From NCBI GenBank assembly GCA_002346535.1, contig DDZZ01000067.1, positions 1 to 64,000 of the forward strand: a stretch of DNA of 64,000 nt, written 5' to 3'. The notes beneath the pieces were generated by a model, which was given only the letters and a program-made list of their open reading frames with translations, was not told where the DNA came from and searched no databases. Shown piece by piece: positions 46,022 through 56,092 of the stretch; the first letter of the stretch is position 1; every line of letters begins with the position of its first letter. A program made the translations under genes and the position numbers. Origin of the DNA: Opitutales bacterium UBA2995. GTDB taxonomy: Bacteria > Verrucomicrobiota > Verrucomicrobiia > Opitutales > UBA2995.

Positions 46022-47785
46022 ATGCATTCACGCTTCGTATTATCATTACTATCAACGCTCTTTTTTCTGCTAATCGCAGCAAGTATCCTCGATGGAAGCC
46101 AACCCAACGTTGTAATTATCATTTCCGATGATCAAGGTTATGGAGATTTTGGTGCCATGGGAAACGAAGTAATTGAAACTCCGCACATCGACGCGATGGC
46201 CCAAAACTCGGTTCTCTGGGATAATTATTACGTAAGCCCGGTTTGCTCTCCGACACGCGCAAGCTTGATGACTGGTCGGTACAATCATCGTACCTATTGC
46301 GTGGATACATGGCTTGGCCGATCCATGATGCATACGGATGAAGTGACCATAGCGGAGGTGCTCCAGGAAAACGGATATGCCACCGGAATCTTTGGAAAAT
46401 GGCATCTAGGCGACAACTATCCCATGCGAACTATCGATCAGGGATTTGAAGAATCGATTGTCCACCGCGGGGGAGGTCTCGGCCAGCCAGCGGATCCCAT
46501 TGAAAACAACCGACGCTACACCGACCCAATTCTCATTCATAATGGACAAGAAGTTCAGACCACTGGCTATTGCACCGATGTTTACTACGACTATACAATC
46601 GATTGGATTCGCAAAGTACAACAGGAAGGACGCCCCTTTTTCGCTTACCTGCCAACTAACGCACCGCACGGCCCCTACCACGACGTACCGGAAGATCTCC
46701 GAAAGCACTATCTCAATAAGGATCTCCAAAGTCTTTTCCGTGCCAATGTGCGCGACGTCAATGCGGAGATCGATAAGCTAAGTCGAATCGCGGCCATGAT
46801 CACAAATTTTGACCAAAACGTTGGGCGACTTTTTCAAGTGCTCAAGGAAACCGGTCAATTCGACAATACCCTGGTATTCCTCATGACCGACAACGGTCCC
46901 AACACCTTCCGTTATGTAGGGGATTTTCGTGGAATGAAAAGTAATATTCTGGAAGGTGGTATTCGAACCCCCCTCTGGAGCCATTGGCCGGCGAAATTTA
47001 ATAAACTTCAGACGATTGAACACACGGTGGCCGCCCACATTGACCTTTTGCCGACAATTGTAGAAGCCACAGGGGCAACCTTGCCAGAAGACCTCGAGAT
47101 CGATGGTCGGAGCTTAATGCCCCAACTTTTGGAACCATCGAAGCGCATGGCACCGCGCACTCTATTTTTGCAAATACATCGCGGGGTCCAGCCACAACGC
47201 TACCACAATTTTATGGTTCGGGATGCTATGTGGAAACTGGTTCATCCATCCGGATTCCAAAAACAATCTTTCGAGGGTGATCCAAATTTTCAGCTTTACA
47301 ATCTCGAGAAGGATCAGGGAGAAGCCAACAATCTCGCCGAACAATTCCCGCAGAAAGTTCAATACCTCAAAAGGCTTTATGATGATTGGTATGACGATGT
47401 GATGACCAACGTTCTGCAAAATCCAGGACCTCCCGAAATCATCATTGACGGCAATCATGAGAACCCATCCGTTCTGACCTGGCAGGATCGCGTTGCGGAA
47501 AGGTGGTCGGAAGGGAGTGACGGCCACTGGGAATTGAATTTTGCTCGAAATGGCCGCTTTGATATCCAAATCGATATGCCCAGGGAACATGGACCGGATT
47601 CGAATGCAGATCTAATCCTTTCAATCGGAAACGATGAATACTCCATACCCGTCGAAAAAGGCACCGAGTCCGTAAGCTTTCCGATTATCTCTGTCGCTCA
47701 AGGCCCCAAACTCCTCAAAGCGATAATTCAATATGCGGATGGCAGGATGGAAGGTGGGTACCAGGTACGGATTACTGAGCGATGA
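46022..47785 (+). CDS. Secreted sulfatase with C-terminal accessory domain
   Basis: Sulfatase of 587 residues with a signal peptide (about 1-25). Metal aspartates are in ISDDQGYGD, the formylglycine motif is C75-S-P-T-R79 and the conserved FGKWHLGDN, PTNAPHGPY and MTDNGPNTFRY motifs are present. The catalytic part ends around residue 465; the last 120 residues (from about WQDRVAERWSEGSDGHWEL) are beta-rich and look like an added carbohydrate-binding or regulatory domain. The stop overlaps the next gene by four bases, starting a five-gene operon. Confidence 0.9.
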   Translation: MHSRFVLSLLSTLFFLLIAASILDGSQPNVVIIISDDQGYGDFGAMGNEVIETPHIDAMAQNSVLWDNYYVSPVCSPTRASLMTGRYNHRTYCVDTWLGRSMMHTDEVTIAEVLQENGYATGIFGKWHLGDNYPMRTIDQGFEESIVHRGGGLGQPADPIENNRRYTDPILIHNGQEVQTTGYCTDVYYDYTIDWIRKVQQEGRPFFAYLPTNAPHGPYHDVPEDLRKHYLNKDLQSLFRANVRDVNAEIDKLSRIAAMITNFDQNVGRLFQVLKETGQFDNTLVFLMTDNGPNTFRYVGDFRGMKSNILEGGIRTPLWSHWPAKFNKLQTIEHTVAAHIDLLPTIVEATGATLPEDLEIDGRSLMPQLLEPSKRMAPRTLFLQIHRGVQPQRYHNFMVRDAMWKLVHPSGFQKQSFEGDPNFQLYNLEKDQGEANNLAEQFPQKVQYLKRLYDDWYDDVMTNVLQNPGPPEIIIDGNHENPSVLTWQDRVAERWSEGSDGHWELNFARNGRFDIQIDMPREHGPDSNADLILSIGNDEYSIPVEKGTESVSFPIISVAQGPKLLKAIIQYADGRMEGGYQVRITER

Positions 47786-49026
47786 TTAGAATTGGGATCG
47801 TAGGTTGTGGACGCATACTGCCTGCGCATTTGCGCGGTTATCGTCGTTTACGTGAAGCCGGCTTCGACAATTTTCGCATTACCGCTCTTTGTGCACGCAA
47901 AATCGCGGATACAGAAATGTATGCTAAACGAGGAAAAGGCCCGCCTCAACGACCAGCGGTCACAAACGCACCAGGCGATCCCTTGGCCATCGATAACGAA
48001 TACGTTTCCGACTTCCAGAAGGACATCGACGTAGCACTCTACGACGATTATGAGGAAATGATCGAAGAAGGTCCAGTAGATGCAATTAATGACTTCACAT
48101 CACACGGAATGCACCACCTGGTCGCATCAAAAGCCTGTGAAAACGACAAACACCTCCTCACTCAAAAACCTTTGGCTGTTACCATAGCGGCGGCAAAAAT
48201 GATGTGTGAGGATTTTGAGGCCAATAACCTCACGCTGGGCGTGTTCGAAAACTGGCGATTTTGCGATAAAGCTCGCTTCATGCGTTGGTTGATCGACGAG
48301 AATATTGTGGGCGATCCTCAAATGTTTCTATTTGGGAATGTCGGCAATTGGTGGACGCCAGATAAAGTAGTAGCTCGCACTCCTTGGCGTCATATTAAAA
48401 AGTTTGGAGGAGGCATTGCACTCGACTTGGGAGTCCACCAGTTCCACCTCGCCCGGTTGCTTTTGGGAGAAATTGTTTCAGTCATGGGCACAACCCATGT
48501 AGTGGAACCCAAGCGGCATTATATTAATGCGGATGGTACCTCCGAAACTATGAACTGCGATGCGGACGATGTTTTCAATGCTTCGTTTACAACCCAAAAG
48601 GGTGCCTTTGGGACGCTCACCGCTAGCTGGGCGGGCCACGGAGAAGGAACCCATTTCGGAAGCGGCCCGGTTCTTTATGGAAGCAAGGGAAGAATCCAGG
48701 GAGATACGTTGACCTTGGATGACGGCTCGACTCACGACATCGCAGATCTTTACAGGAAACGATGCGACCCGGACCGCAAAGAAGCTGAATTCCCCAAGGG
48801 CCTGACGAATGAATTTGCCAGCGCTCAGTTGGATTGGATCCGGGCTATTGAAGAAGGACGACCTCCCCAAACGAGCGGACGGGAAGGATTGGCCGACCTG
48901 GCAGCTGCATTTGCCATCCTAGAATCTAACCTGGCAGGGAGGCGAATAACCATTGATGAAATAATCGATGACAGTGTATCCAAGTATCAGGTACCAATTA
49001 ACGAGCACTACAATATACAGAAATAA
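47782..49026 (+). CDS. Gfo/Idh/MocA family oxidoreductase (cytoplasmic)
   Basis: A 414-residue oxidoreductase with no export signal. The NAD(P) fold starts at once with IGIVGCGRILPAH. The usual EKP motif is QKP in LLTQKPLAVT, keeping the lysine. The C-terminal sheet includes WRHIKKFGGGIALDLGVHQFHLARLL, where the lysine-his pair DLGVHQ aligns with the family catalytic DxGxH. It overlaps the sulfatase stop (ATGA) and probably works on the imported desulfated sugar. Confidence 0.87.
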   Translation: MIRIGIVGCGRILPAHLRGYRRLREAGFDNFRITALCARKIADTEMYAKRGKGPPQRPAVTNAPGDPLAIDNEYVSDFQKDIDVALYDDYEEMIEEGPVDAINDFTSHGMHHLVASKACENDKHLLTQKPLAVTIAAAKMMCEDFEANNLTLGVFENWRFCDKARFMRWLIDENIVGDPQMFLFGNVGNWWTPDKVVARTPWRHIKKFGGGIALDLGVHQFHLARLLLGEIVSVMGTTHVVEPKRHYINADGTSETMNCDADDVFNASFTTQKGAFGTLTASWAGHGEGTHFGSGPVLYGSKGRIQGDTLTLDDGSTHDIADLYRKRCDPDRKEAEFPKGLTNEFASAQLDWIRAIEEGRPPQTSGREGLADLAAAFAILESNLAGRRITIDEIIDDSVSKYQVPINEHYNIQK

Positions 49027-49032
49027 TGCCGT

Positions 49033-50346
49033 ATGTCACAATCCATCACCACTAAGGGCATCATCCCTAAACTCTCGGCACTCATGTTTATGGAATGGGG
49101 AGTCAAAGGCCTCTGGATGCCGCTGGCCGGAATATTCCTCGTGACCGAGACTACCATGGGCGGGCTCGGATTCACGGAAGATGAAAAAGGCATGATCATC
49201 GGCATCCCCATGGCTATCGCCTGTTTCCTTGCGCCCTTTATCGCAGGCCAATTGACCGACCGATTGTTTGCAACCCAGAAAGTCCTCGCGGTCATGCTGG
49301 TCCTGGCTGGAATCATTAAGTTTACCAACGCTTACCAAATAGGATTCGCGGCTTGGATGACCTTGTCCATTTCCTTCGCCATTCTCTACGTGCCCACCAA
49401 CGCTCTGGTCAATTCGCTGGCGATGGAGCACCTCAGCGATCCCAAAAACCAATTTCCAATAATTCGAGCATGGGGAACTGTCGGCTGGATTGCCGTCTCC
49501 TGGATCTTTCCCATGATCTGGCTTCAACAGAACCTGCAGTTTCAATGGCTACCGCCCTTTCTAAAGGGAGAGGAAGCTCCGCAAGTGACCGCCCGCATGG
49601 TAGATAGCTTAAAATTTGCGGGAAGTCTCGCTGTTATTCTTGGAATTTATTGTTGGTTTGTTCTGCCGAACACACCCCCCAGCAAAGAGGCCAAGGAAAA
49701 GATAGCGTGGGTTGCGGCCCTGAAACTTTTTAAAAAACGGTCCTTCGCGGTTTTGATGATCCTGGCCCTTCCGGTGAGCATCCTCCAAGTATTTTACATG
49801 ATGAATACGAGTCCCTTTCTTAAGGAGAGTGGACTTGAAACAAGCTTGATCATGCCAGCTATGTCGCTTGGTCAATTCTCAGAAATCGTCGTATTGGTCT
49901 TTCTGGGATTTCTATTAACAAAACTCGGCTTCCGCACGGTCATGACCTTCGGCATATTCTGCTACGGTTTGCGTTACTTTATCTTCGGGATCTCCGGAGT
50001 GCCTGTAGAAGTTCACGTGGGAGTACAATTGCTCCATGGCTTGTGCTTTGGCTGTTTCTACGCCAGTGCTTTTATTTATGTGCAGCGAATATCCCCCAAG
50101 GAAATCCACAACACTACGCAGATCCTGTTTATTTTTGTCATGTTTGGCCTTGCGCCATTGATAGCCGGATATTGGCTGAATGGTTGGCTGGCCAATATTT
50201 GCGGCGCACCTAACGGTGTCCATGATTTAGACTCCTATGTTCGTTTCTGGCGAATCGCAGCTATAGCTGGATTTATTTCCGCAGCGTTATTCTGGATGTT
50301 CTTCCGAGACGGAACGGAAGACGAACCGCAAGAAGCGAAGGCCTAG
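49033..50346 (+). CDS. MFS transporter, nucleoside:H+ symporter-like
   Basis: Major-facilitator protein of 437 residues with about twelve hydrophobic segments. The N-terminus (LMFMEWGVKGLWMPLAGIFL, then FTEDEKGMIIG) and the RAWGTVGWIAVSWIFP region match the NupG/XapB branch. Members in Verrucomicrobia and Planctomycetes sit in glycan loci, so the cargo is more likely a sugar than a nucleoside (inference). It starts six bases after the Gfo/Idh stop. Confidence 0.8.
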   Translation: MSQSITTKGIIPKLSALMFMEWGVKGLWMPLAGIFLVTETTMGGLGFTEDEKGMIIGIPMAIACFLAPFIAGQLTDRLFATQKVLAVMLVLAGIIKFTNAYQIGFAAWMTLSISFAILYVPTNALVNSLAMEHLSDPKNQFPIIRAWGTVGWIAVSWIFPMIWLQQNLQFQWLPPFLKGEEAPQVTARMVDSLKFAGSLAVILGIYCWFVLPNTPPSKEAKEKIAWVAALKLFKKRSFAVLMILALPVSILQVFYMMNTSPFLKESGLETSLIMPAMSLGQFSEIVVLVFLGFLLTKLGFRTVMTFGIFCYGLRYFIFGISGVPVEVHVGVQLLHGLCFGCFYASAFIYVQRISPKEIHNTTQILFIFVMFGLAPLIAGYWLNGWLANICGAPNGVHDLDSYVRFWRIAAIAGFISAALFWMFFRDGTEDEPQEAKA

Positions 50347-50354
50347 GGAATCCA

Positions 50355-51854
50355 ATGAGTTACAAACTTTTTTGGGGCGACCTGCACAATCACTGTTCCA
50401 TCAGCTATGGCCATGGTACTTTGCCTCAAGCACTGGCCAGAGCCCGCCAGCAATTGGATTTCTGCTCGGTGACCGGCCACGCCTTTTGGCCGGATATGCC
50501 AACGGATCGCAATCAATATGCGGAAATCATCGACTATCACAATGAGGGCTTCGCCACTTGTGCAAAAAACTGGAATGTCCTCGTTCGTTTGCACGAGCAA
50601 GCCAATGAGGATGGATCGTTCGTGGCTTTTCCAAGTTATGAATGGCACTCGCTCAAGTATGGAGATCATATTGTCTACTCCTCTCACAAGGATCTTCCGT
50701 TAAAGGACGCACCTGACTTACCTGGATTACGAGCGGTAGCTAAACAAGTGGACGGAATTGCCATTCCACACCACATCGGCTACGCAAAAGGCTTCCGAGG
50801 CATCAATTGGGATGAATACCGGGAGGATGTTTCTCCATTCGTTGAAATGTACTCGTTGCATGGCTGTTCCTTGAGCACCCATGCGGCATACCCGATGCTG
50901 CACGATATGGGCCCTCGCGATTTTGGATCCACGGCAGAAGCTGGCTGGCAAAAAGGCTACAAATTTGGCATTGTTGGTGGAACTGACCACCATGCCGCTT
51001 ATCCAGGTAGTCATGGAGATGGTCGCATGGGCGTCTTCGCAGACTCACTCACTCGGGAGGGATTGATGGATGCCTTTAAAGCACGTAGAGTCTTTGCGGC
51101 TACCGGAGACAAAATTGATGCGAGGTTCCACATTAACGATGCCTGGATAGGAGACACCATCAAAGCGTCGGGCAAACGAAACCTGAAACTTTCTGTAGAA
51201 GGTATCGATCAATTGGACCACGTACGTCTAATTAAAAATGGACGCGTCTATAGAAGGTTCTTTCCTGATACCAATCAAGATAGTGAAAATATATACCGGT
51301 TACGGCTAACCTGGGGATGGGGTAAAAAAATAGACTTAGTTTATTGGCTGGCAAAACTTCAATTATCCGATGGAGAATTTCGCAAGTTGGATACTTGCTT
51401 TTCAGGACATGCCGTCGTTGCACCAAAAAAGGAGGAAGACGATTTGAATGCAGATACTGATTATGAATTGCTTCCACATGAGATCTTAGACCGTACAGAC
51501 AAATCCATTACGTGGAAAAGTGTGACCAGCGGCAACCTATCCATGCGGCATGCGACGACTCAAAGTATTTCCCTTGAGATCAAAGCCTCTCTGAATGCCA
51601 AGATAAGCCTCGAAGTAAACGGTCATAAGTTCTCCCACACCCTGGCTGGGCTTATTGGAGAAGCCCAAAGCCATTTCATGCGTGGATGGCTCACAGAAGC
51701 TATGCAAATCGGACCGGCCGTTCCAAAGAGCGAGTGCTGCGTGTCAGCTGAACTATTAGACGATCCCGAAAACGATTCAGACATTTACCGCTTGGAAGCA
51801 GCCCAAGCGAATGGGCAATGGGTGTGGTTAACTCCAATTTGGATTGAAAGATAA
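50355..51854 (+). CDS. DUF3604 (PHP-like) protein
   Basis: A 499-residue protein with no signal peptide. The start holds a PHP-like metal motif WGDLHNHCSISYG (residues 5-17), followed by DFCSVTGHAFWP, YEWHS and, further on, GTDHHAAYPGSHGDGR. Together these could bind two or three metals as in PHP phosphoesterases. DUF3604 proteins have no firmly established reaction; a hydrolase role is likely. It lies between the MFS carrier and a Gfo/Idh gene in one operon, so it should act on the same sugar derivative. Confidence 0.75.
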   Translation: MSYKLFWGDLHNHCSISYGHGTLPQALARARQQLDFCSVTGHAFWPDMPTDRNQYAEIIDYHNEGFATCAKNWNVLVRLHEQANEDGSFVAFPSYEWHSLKYGDHIVYSSHKDLPLKDAPDLPGLRAVAKQVDGIAIPHHIGYAKGFRGINWDEYREDVSPFVEMYSLHGCSLSTHAAYPMLHDMGPRDFGSTAEAGWQKGYKFGIVGGTDHHAAYPGSHGDGRMGVFADSLTREGLMDAFKARRVFAATGDKIDARFHINDAWIGDTIKASGKRNLKLSVEGIDQLDHVRLIKNGRVYRRFFPDTNQDSENIYRLRLTWGWGKKIDLVYWLAKLQLSDGEFRKLDTCFSGHAVVAPKKEEDDLNADTDYELLPHEILDRTDKSITWKSVTSGNLSMRHATTQSISLEIKASLNAKISLEVNGHKFSHTLAGLIGEAQSHFMRGWLTEAMQIGPAVPKSECCVSAELLDDPENDSDIYRLEAAQANGQWVWLTPIWIER

Positions 51855-51855
51855 A

Positions 51856-52881
51856 ATGAACGATCAACTTAGAATCGGAATTCTCGGCTTAAGCCATGAT
51901 CATGCCTGGTATAACCTACCCTTTGTAGATTCCCACGAAGATTTGGCTATGGTAGCAGCGGCGGACCCAAGTGAGCCACTGACAAGCCGCGCAGCTGAAG
52001 ATTACGGATGTAAGACTTACAATGATCCGGCCGATTTGCTGGAAAACGAAGTCCTTGATGGGGTCTATATATTTAGCAGTAACAAGGAAGGCGCCGAACT
52101 GGCAATTGAGGCCTTGAATCGAAAACTGCACGTTCTCATCGAAAAGCCGATGGCAGCTAGCCTGGACCAAGCCAATAAAATGGTTGCAGCAGCCGAAGAG
52201 AATGGAGTTAAGCTCATCGTCAACTGGCCATTCGCATGGTGGCCACAATTACAGAAAGCGCTCTCAATGGCAGGAGAAGGAGCTATTGGAAAACTTTGGG
52301 GGGTCAAATATCGAGCAGCGCATGCCGGTCCGGCAGAATTGGGATGCTCCGAATACTTTTGTAATTGGCTGTTCAATCCGGAATTGAATGGCGCGGGAGC
52401 ATTGATGGACTACTGCTGCTATGGTTGTTTACTTTCGGCGACCCTATTGGGTTTGCCGGAAGAAGTTACTGGTTTTACGGGTGGTCAGGTAAAGGACTCG
52501 ATTTCGGTTGACGACAATGCCTTAATTGCCATGCGGTATCCCTTTGGATTATCTACGGCGGAAGCTTCCTGGACACAAACCGGCAAACTGACCAGCTATA
52601 CCACTGCGCTATACGGGACAGAAGGGACCATCATGGTGGAACCACGCATTGGTGGCAGACTTTTTCTGGCGACCAAAGAGGATCCGACTGGGAGTGAAGC
52701 GCCGGTCCTCGATCCGGAGCCTCATTTAAAAAACTCAGCCAATCACTTTTTTAATGTGGTTGCTAACGAAGGAAGCCACTGGCTGCTTTGCGACCCCAAA
52801 AATGCACGCAATGCTCAAGAAATTTTAGAGGCCGGGTTACAATCAGTGCGCGAAGCGAGGCACATTCAATTACCTCTTTAG
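51856..52881 (+). CDS. Gfo/Idh/MocA family oxidoreductase
   Basis: Cytoplasmic oxidoreductase of about 341 residues. The ATG at 51856, one base after the DUF3604 stop, is preferred to an upstream TTG (51844). The NAD(P)-binding fold is IGILGLSHDHAWY, unusual in having LSHDHAW where most have GxGxxG, and the catalytic motif is LIEKPMAAS. DDNALIAMRYPFG and GTEGTIMVEPR are typical C-terminal features. It is the last gene of the operon; its 3' end overlaps the convergent aldolase gene by four bases. Confidence 0.85.
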   Translation: MNDQLRIGILGLSHDHAWYNLPFVDSHEDLAMVAAADPSEPLTSRAAEDYGCKTYNDPADLLENEVLDGVYIFSSNKEGAELAIEALNRKLHVLIEKPMAASLDQANKMVAAAEENGVKLIVNWPFAWWPQLQKALSMAGEGAIGKLWGVKYRAAHAGPAELGCSEYFCNWLFNPELNGAGALMDYCCYGCLLSATLLGLPEEVTGFTGGQVKDSISVDDNALIAMRYPFGLSTAEASWTQTGKLTSYTTALYGTEGTIMVEPRIGGRLFLATKEDPTGSEAPVLDPEPHLKNSANHFFNVVANEGSHWLLCDPKNARNAQEILEAGLQSVREARHIQLPL

Positions 52882-53669
52882 TCTTGAATGAGCTTCATCG
52901 CGGAATCGACAGAGGCATCCTCATGCACGATTTCACGGAGAGCTGCAGCGACCGCTGGTGGATGTGGATGTTGCCATACATTTCGACCAACCGCTATTCC
53001 ACTTGCTCCTCCATCCATGGCCTTCCTAACCATGGTCAATAAAGCACGGTCATCACCCATGGCAGCTCCACCTAGGACAATAACAGGCACGAGTGCTGCA
53101 TCGACGATGGCCTTGAAATCTTCCACAGTCGCATCAATTGGGAATGCTGTTTTAATGACATCGGCTCCCAATTCAGCTGAGAACCGCACCGCAAAGCTAA
53201 TATTTTCAACCGTGTAATCATCTGGGCGACCGATACCCATAGGAAGTGTTTCCAGGATCACCTGAAGGCCAAACTCCTGCGCCTCAGAAATGAGCGTCGC
53301 ACACTCACAAGCATTTTCAGATTCATGTGGATGGTGCAGATAAAACATGTTCATCACTGCATTTGCATCTACTGATGCTGCATCAGCAGCAGTGAATAAC
53401 CTTACCGGCCCCGGATCTGGATTACCCTCAACGGCCGGCTTATAAAGATCCGTCCGCATGCATACTCCCTTTCCGGCAAGTTGCTCCTGACATGCGCGAA
53501 CTACGCCAAAATTTACTACAAACCCATCCACCCAATCGCGAACGGATTCAATCACCTCATCCGGCCGATCAAGTCCAGGCACCGGAATAGCCGTCCCGTG
53601 GTCGATTGGCAGGATGACGGTTCGGCCATCCTCTTGAAAAAATGCACTAAAGTTCTGCGATTTTGCCAT
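52878..53669 (-). CDS. Class I aldolase of the DeoC/LsrF/FbaB type
   Basis: TIM-barrel aldolase of 263 residues from the ATG at 53669 (an upstream start at 53726 adds 19 unnatural residues). Visible: TVILPIDHGT near 16, then VDGFVVNFG, ILETLPMG, ADVIKTAFP with the Schiff-base lysine, and VIVLGGAAMGDDR and GASGIAVGRNVWQ at the phosphate end. It splits or forms a sugar phosphate. It is convergent with the sulfatase/Gfo operon and may process the final keto-sugar phosphate. Confidence 0.85.
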   Translation of the reverse strand: MAKSQNFSAFFQEDGRTVILPIDHGTAIPVPGLDRPDEVIESVRDWVDGFVVNFGVVRACQEQLAGKGVCMRTDLYKPAVEGNPDPGPVRLFTAADAASVDANAVMNMFYLHHPHESENACECATLISEAQEFGLQVILETLPMGIGRPDDYTVENISFAVRFSAELGADVIKTAFPIDATVEDFKAIVDAALVPVIVLGGAAMGDDRALLTMVRKAMDGGASGIAVGRNVWQHPHPPAVAAALREIVHEDASVDSAMKLIQD

Positions 53670-53783
53670 GGTTTCTAATTTTCCTAAATCTAAAGAGACT
53701 CCACTTCGAATAAACAGCAAAATCAATTATCGTTAAATTCTCTGCCGCTTGACCTCCAATTCCGTACACCCTACGTCTACCCT

Positions 53784-54533
53784 ATGAAACTAACCTATTT
53801 TTCTATTTGTGCGATTACCCCCTTGATTTTGATTGCTTGCGGACCAACCGGCAATAGCGCCTCAAGTGATGGTTGGATCAGCCTGTTTAATGGACAGGAT
53901 CTGACAGGCTGGGAAACCAAGGTCGAAGGGGCCGACGAAGTCTGGTCAGGGGTAAATGGCGTGATCGACTGCCAACCCAAATTACAGCCCCGCGGGGACA
54001 AAGCATTGTGGACGGTAGACAGTTATCAGGATTTTGAACTTCACGTGGAATGGCGCATCAAAGAGAAAAAAGGTATCTATAATGTCCCGGTCGTTCTACC
54101 AGATGGAAGTTACCAATTGGATGCCAATGGCGAGCGAGTGGTAAACCCGCAACCGGGTGCAGACTCCGGCGTTTACTTGCGCGGTACCAACAAAGCTCAG
54201 TTAAACATCTGGTGCTGGCCCATAGGCTCGGGTGAAGTTTACGGCTATCGCCATAATCAAGAAGATCCGGTTGTAAGAGCCGGAGTAACACCCAAGGTGA
54301 ATGCCGACAAACCGGTGGGTGAATGGAATACTTTTCATATCACTATGGTTGGAGACCGTTTGTCTGTCGTACTTAACGGTCAACAGGTTCTTGAAAATGC
54401 GCAGCTCCCAGGCGTTCCAGATTCAGGTCCAATAGCCGTACAGCACCATGGAGGTTACGATACTGAAAAAGACCAGTGGAATGGAGCATCAAGCCTGGTT
54501 CAATTCCGCAATATAAGGATCAAGGAGCTTTGA
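53784..54533 (+). CDS. DUF1080 lipoprotein (3-keto-disaccharide hydrolase family)
   Basis: A 249-residue lipoprotein with lipobox LILIAC (C about 19). The DUF1080 fold is clear: GWISLFNGQDLTGWETK, then DFELHVEWRIK, PGADSGVYLRG and PIAVQHHGGYD with the conserved end FRNIRIKEL. Members of this family have been linked to 3-keto-glycoside cleavage, where a Gfo/Idh enzyme first oxidises C3. It lies 26 bases before a sulfatase in one operon. Confidence 0.88.
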   Translation: MKLTYFSICAITPLILIACGPTGNSASSDGWISLFNGQDLTGWETKVEGADEVWSGVNGVIDCQPKLQPRGDKALWTVDSYQDFELHVEWRIKEKKGIYNVPVVLPDGSYQLDANGERVVNPQPGADSGVYLRGTNKAQLNIWCWPIGSGEVYGYRHNQEDPVVRAGVTPKVNADKPVGEWNTFHITMVGDRLSVVLNGQQVLENAQLPGVPDSGPIAVQHHGGYDTEKDQWNGASSLVQFRNIRIKEL

Positions 54534-54559
54534 GCCCCTGCTAAAACAATCTGCATTTC

Positions 54560-55969
54560 ATGAAACTAAAACCTCTTCTCGCCTTTCTTATTTGGTGCAG
54601 CCCCCTTTTTGCCAGTCACCACCAACCCAACTTCGTTATAATTTTTTGCGATGACCTAGGCTATGGCGACTTAGGATCATTCGGTAATCCAACCATTCGA
54701 ACGCCTCATCTGGATCGCCTGGCCCATGAAGGCCAGAAATGGACACAATTTTATTCAGCCGATCCAATTTGCACACCAAGTCGAGCCGGTCTACTCACCG
54801 GACGCTATCCAATTCGCAGTGGGATGACTTCGGCCGCTAGAGGCGTTTTGTTTCCAAATTCCTCCGGCGGTCTTCCGCAAAAAGAGGTTACCATTGCCGA
54901 AGTTTTAAAGCAAAAGAACTACGCAACAGCCGCAGTTGGGAAATGGCACCTGGGTCATCTGCCACAACACCTTCCCATGACCCAAGGTTTCGATTTCTAC
55001 TACGGTATCCCTTATTCCAACGATATGGCAAAAATCAAAGGCGCACCCAATTATCGTGCGGGCGCAGAAGACCCTGACTATTACCCTGACTTTAAGGATT
55101 TTGATGTGCCACTCATGGAGGATGAGAAAAATGTCGAATGGCCAGCGGATCAGAATACAATTTCCAAGCGTTATACCGAAAGAAGCGTTCAATTTATTGA
55201 AGACAACAAGGATCGACCCTTCTTCCTCTACTTGGCCCATTCGATGCCACACATCCCCTTGTTTTTGTCAGAGGCCTTTCGAGGAAAAAGTATTCGGGGA
55301 TTGTATGGGGACGTAATTGAAGAAATTGACTGGAGTGCCGGACAAATCCTCGACACTCTTCGTAGGCTGAATCTGGATATAAAGACAATTGTCGTATTTA
55401 CATCCGATAACGGGCCTTGGTTGTCGTTTAAGACCCATGGCGGATCCGCCGGGCCTTTGCGAGCAGGGAAAGGCACAACCTTTGAAGGTGGTCAACGTGT
55501 GCCGACTATCTTCTGGGCACCTGGAATATTTCCACCGCGTGTCGTTAATGAAATGGGGGCTTCCATCGACCTTCTGACCACTTTTGCATCCCTTTCTGGC
55601 ACCAACGCACCGATGGATCGGAAGATGGACGGCTATGATTTGTCACCAGCACTGATGGGGACAGGAAGAAGTCCACGCAACGAATTCTTTTATTGGAATA
55701 GGGCCGTCCTTCATGCCGTTCGGTCGGGGCCATGGAAACTGCATTTTTGGCAGAACCACCCAGTCACCTACAGCCGCGTTCACAAATTGGATACACCGGA
55801 GCTATACCACCTAGAAAAGGATATTTCAGAAGCTTACGAAATAGCTACCGCAAACCCAGATATAGTCACCTACCTCACGCAAAAAGCGGAGATGCATAAG
55901 CAGGACACGGAAGGCTCTCTACCAGATCAAAACGGAGCATTAATACCCGGGTTTAAATACCGGCGCTAG
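54560..55969 (+). CDS. Secreted sulfatase (arylsulfatase A type)
   Basis: Sulfatase of 469 residues, the shortest of the four. Signal peptide about 1-19. Metal aspartates are in FCDDLGYGDLGS (D31, D32), the formylglycine motif is C71-T-P-S-R75 and VGKWHLGHL, SMPHIPLF and FTSDNGPWL follow. The final region (LYHLEKDISEAYEIA) is the normal sulfatase tail, the kind preserved in the fossil at 10040. It pairs with the DUF1080 lipoprotein. Confidence 0.92.
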   Translation: MKLKPLLAFLIWCSPLFASHHQPNFVIIFCDDLGYGDLGSFGNPTIRTPHLDRLAHEGQKWTQFYSADPICTPSRAGLLTGRYPIRSGMTSAARGVLFPNSSGGLPQKEVTIAEVLKQKNYATAAVGKWHLGHLPQHLPMTQGFDFYYGIPYSNDMAKIKGAPNYRAGAEDPDYYPDFKDFDVPLMEDEKNVEWPADQNTISKRYTERSVQFIEDNKDRPFFLYLAHSMPHIPLFLSEAFRGKSIRGLYGDVIEEIDWSAGQILDTLRRLNLDIKTIVVFTSDNGPWLSFKTHGGSAGPLRAGKGTTFEGGQRVPTIFWAPGIFPPRVVNEMGASIDLLTTFASLSGTNAPMDRKMDGYDLSPALMGTGRSPRNEFFYWNRAVLHAVRSGPWKLHFWQNHPVTYSRVHKLDTPELYHLEKDISEAYEIATANPDIVTYLTQKAEMHKQDTEGSLPDQNGALIPGFKYRR

Positions 55970-56092
55970 AAAACTTTCTAGTTCTTCGATTTAGAGACTA
56001 ATTCTTCACTAAAAAAATTTATATGCGCTAATCCTCGGTAACCAGACAGAACAGCATAAGTCGTTTTTGCGCTTTTTGTGGTTTTCCGATCC

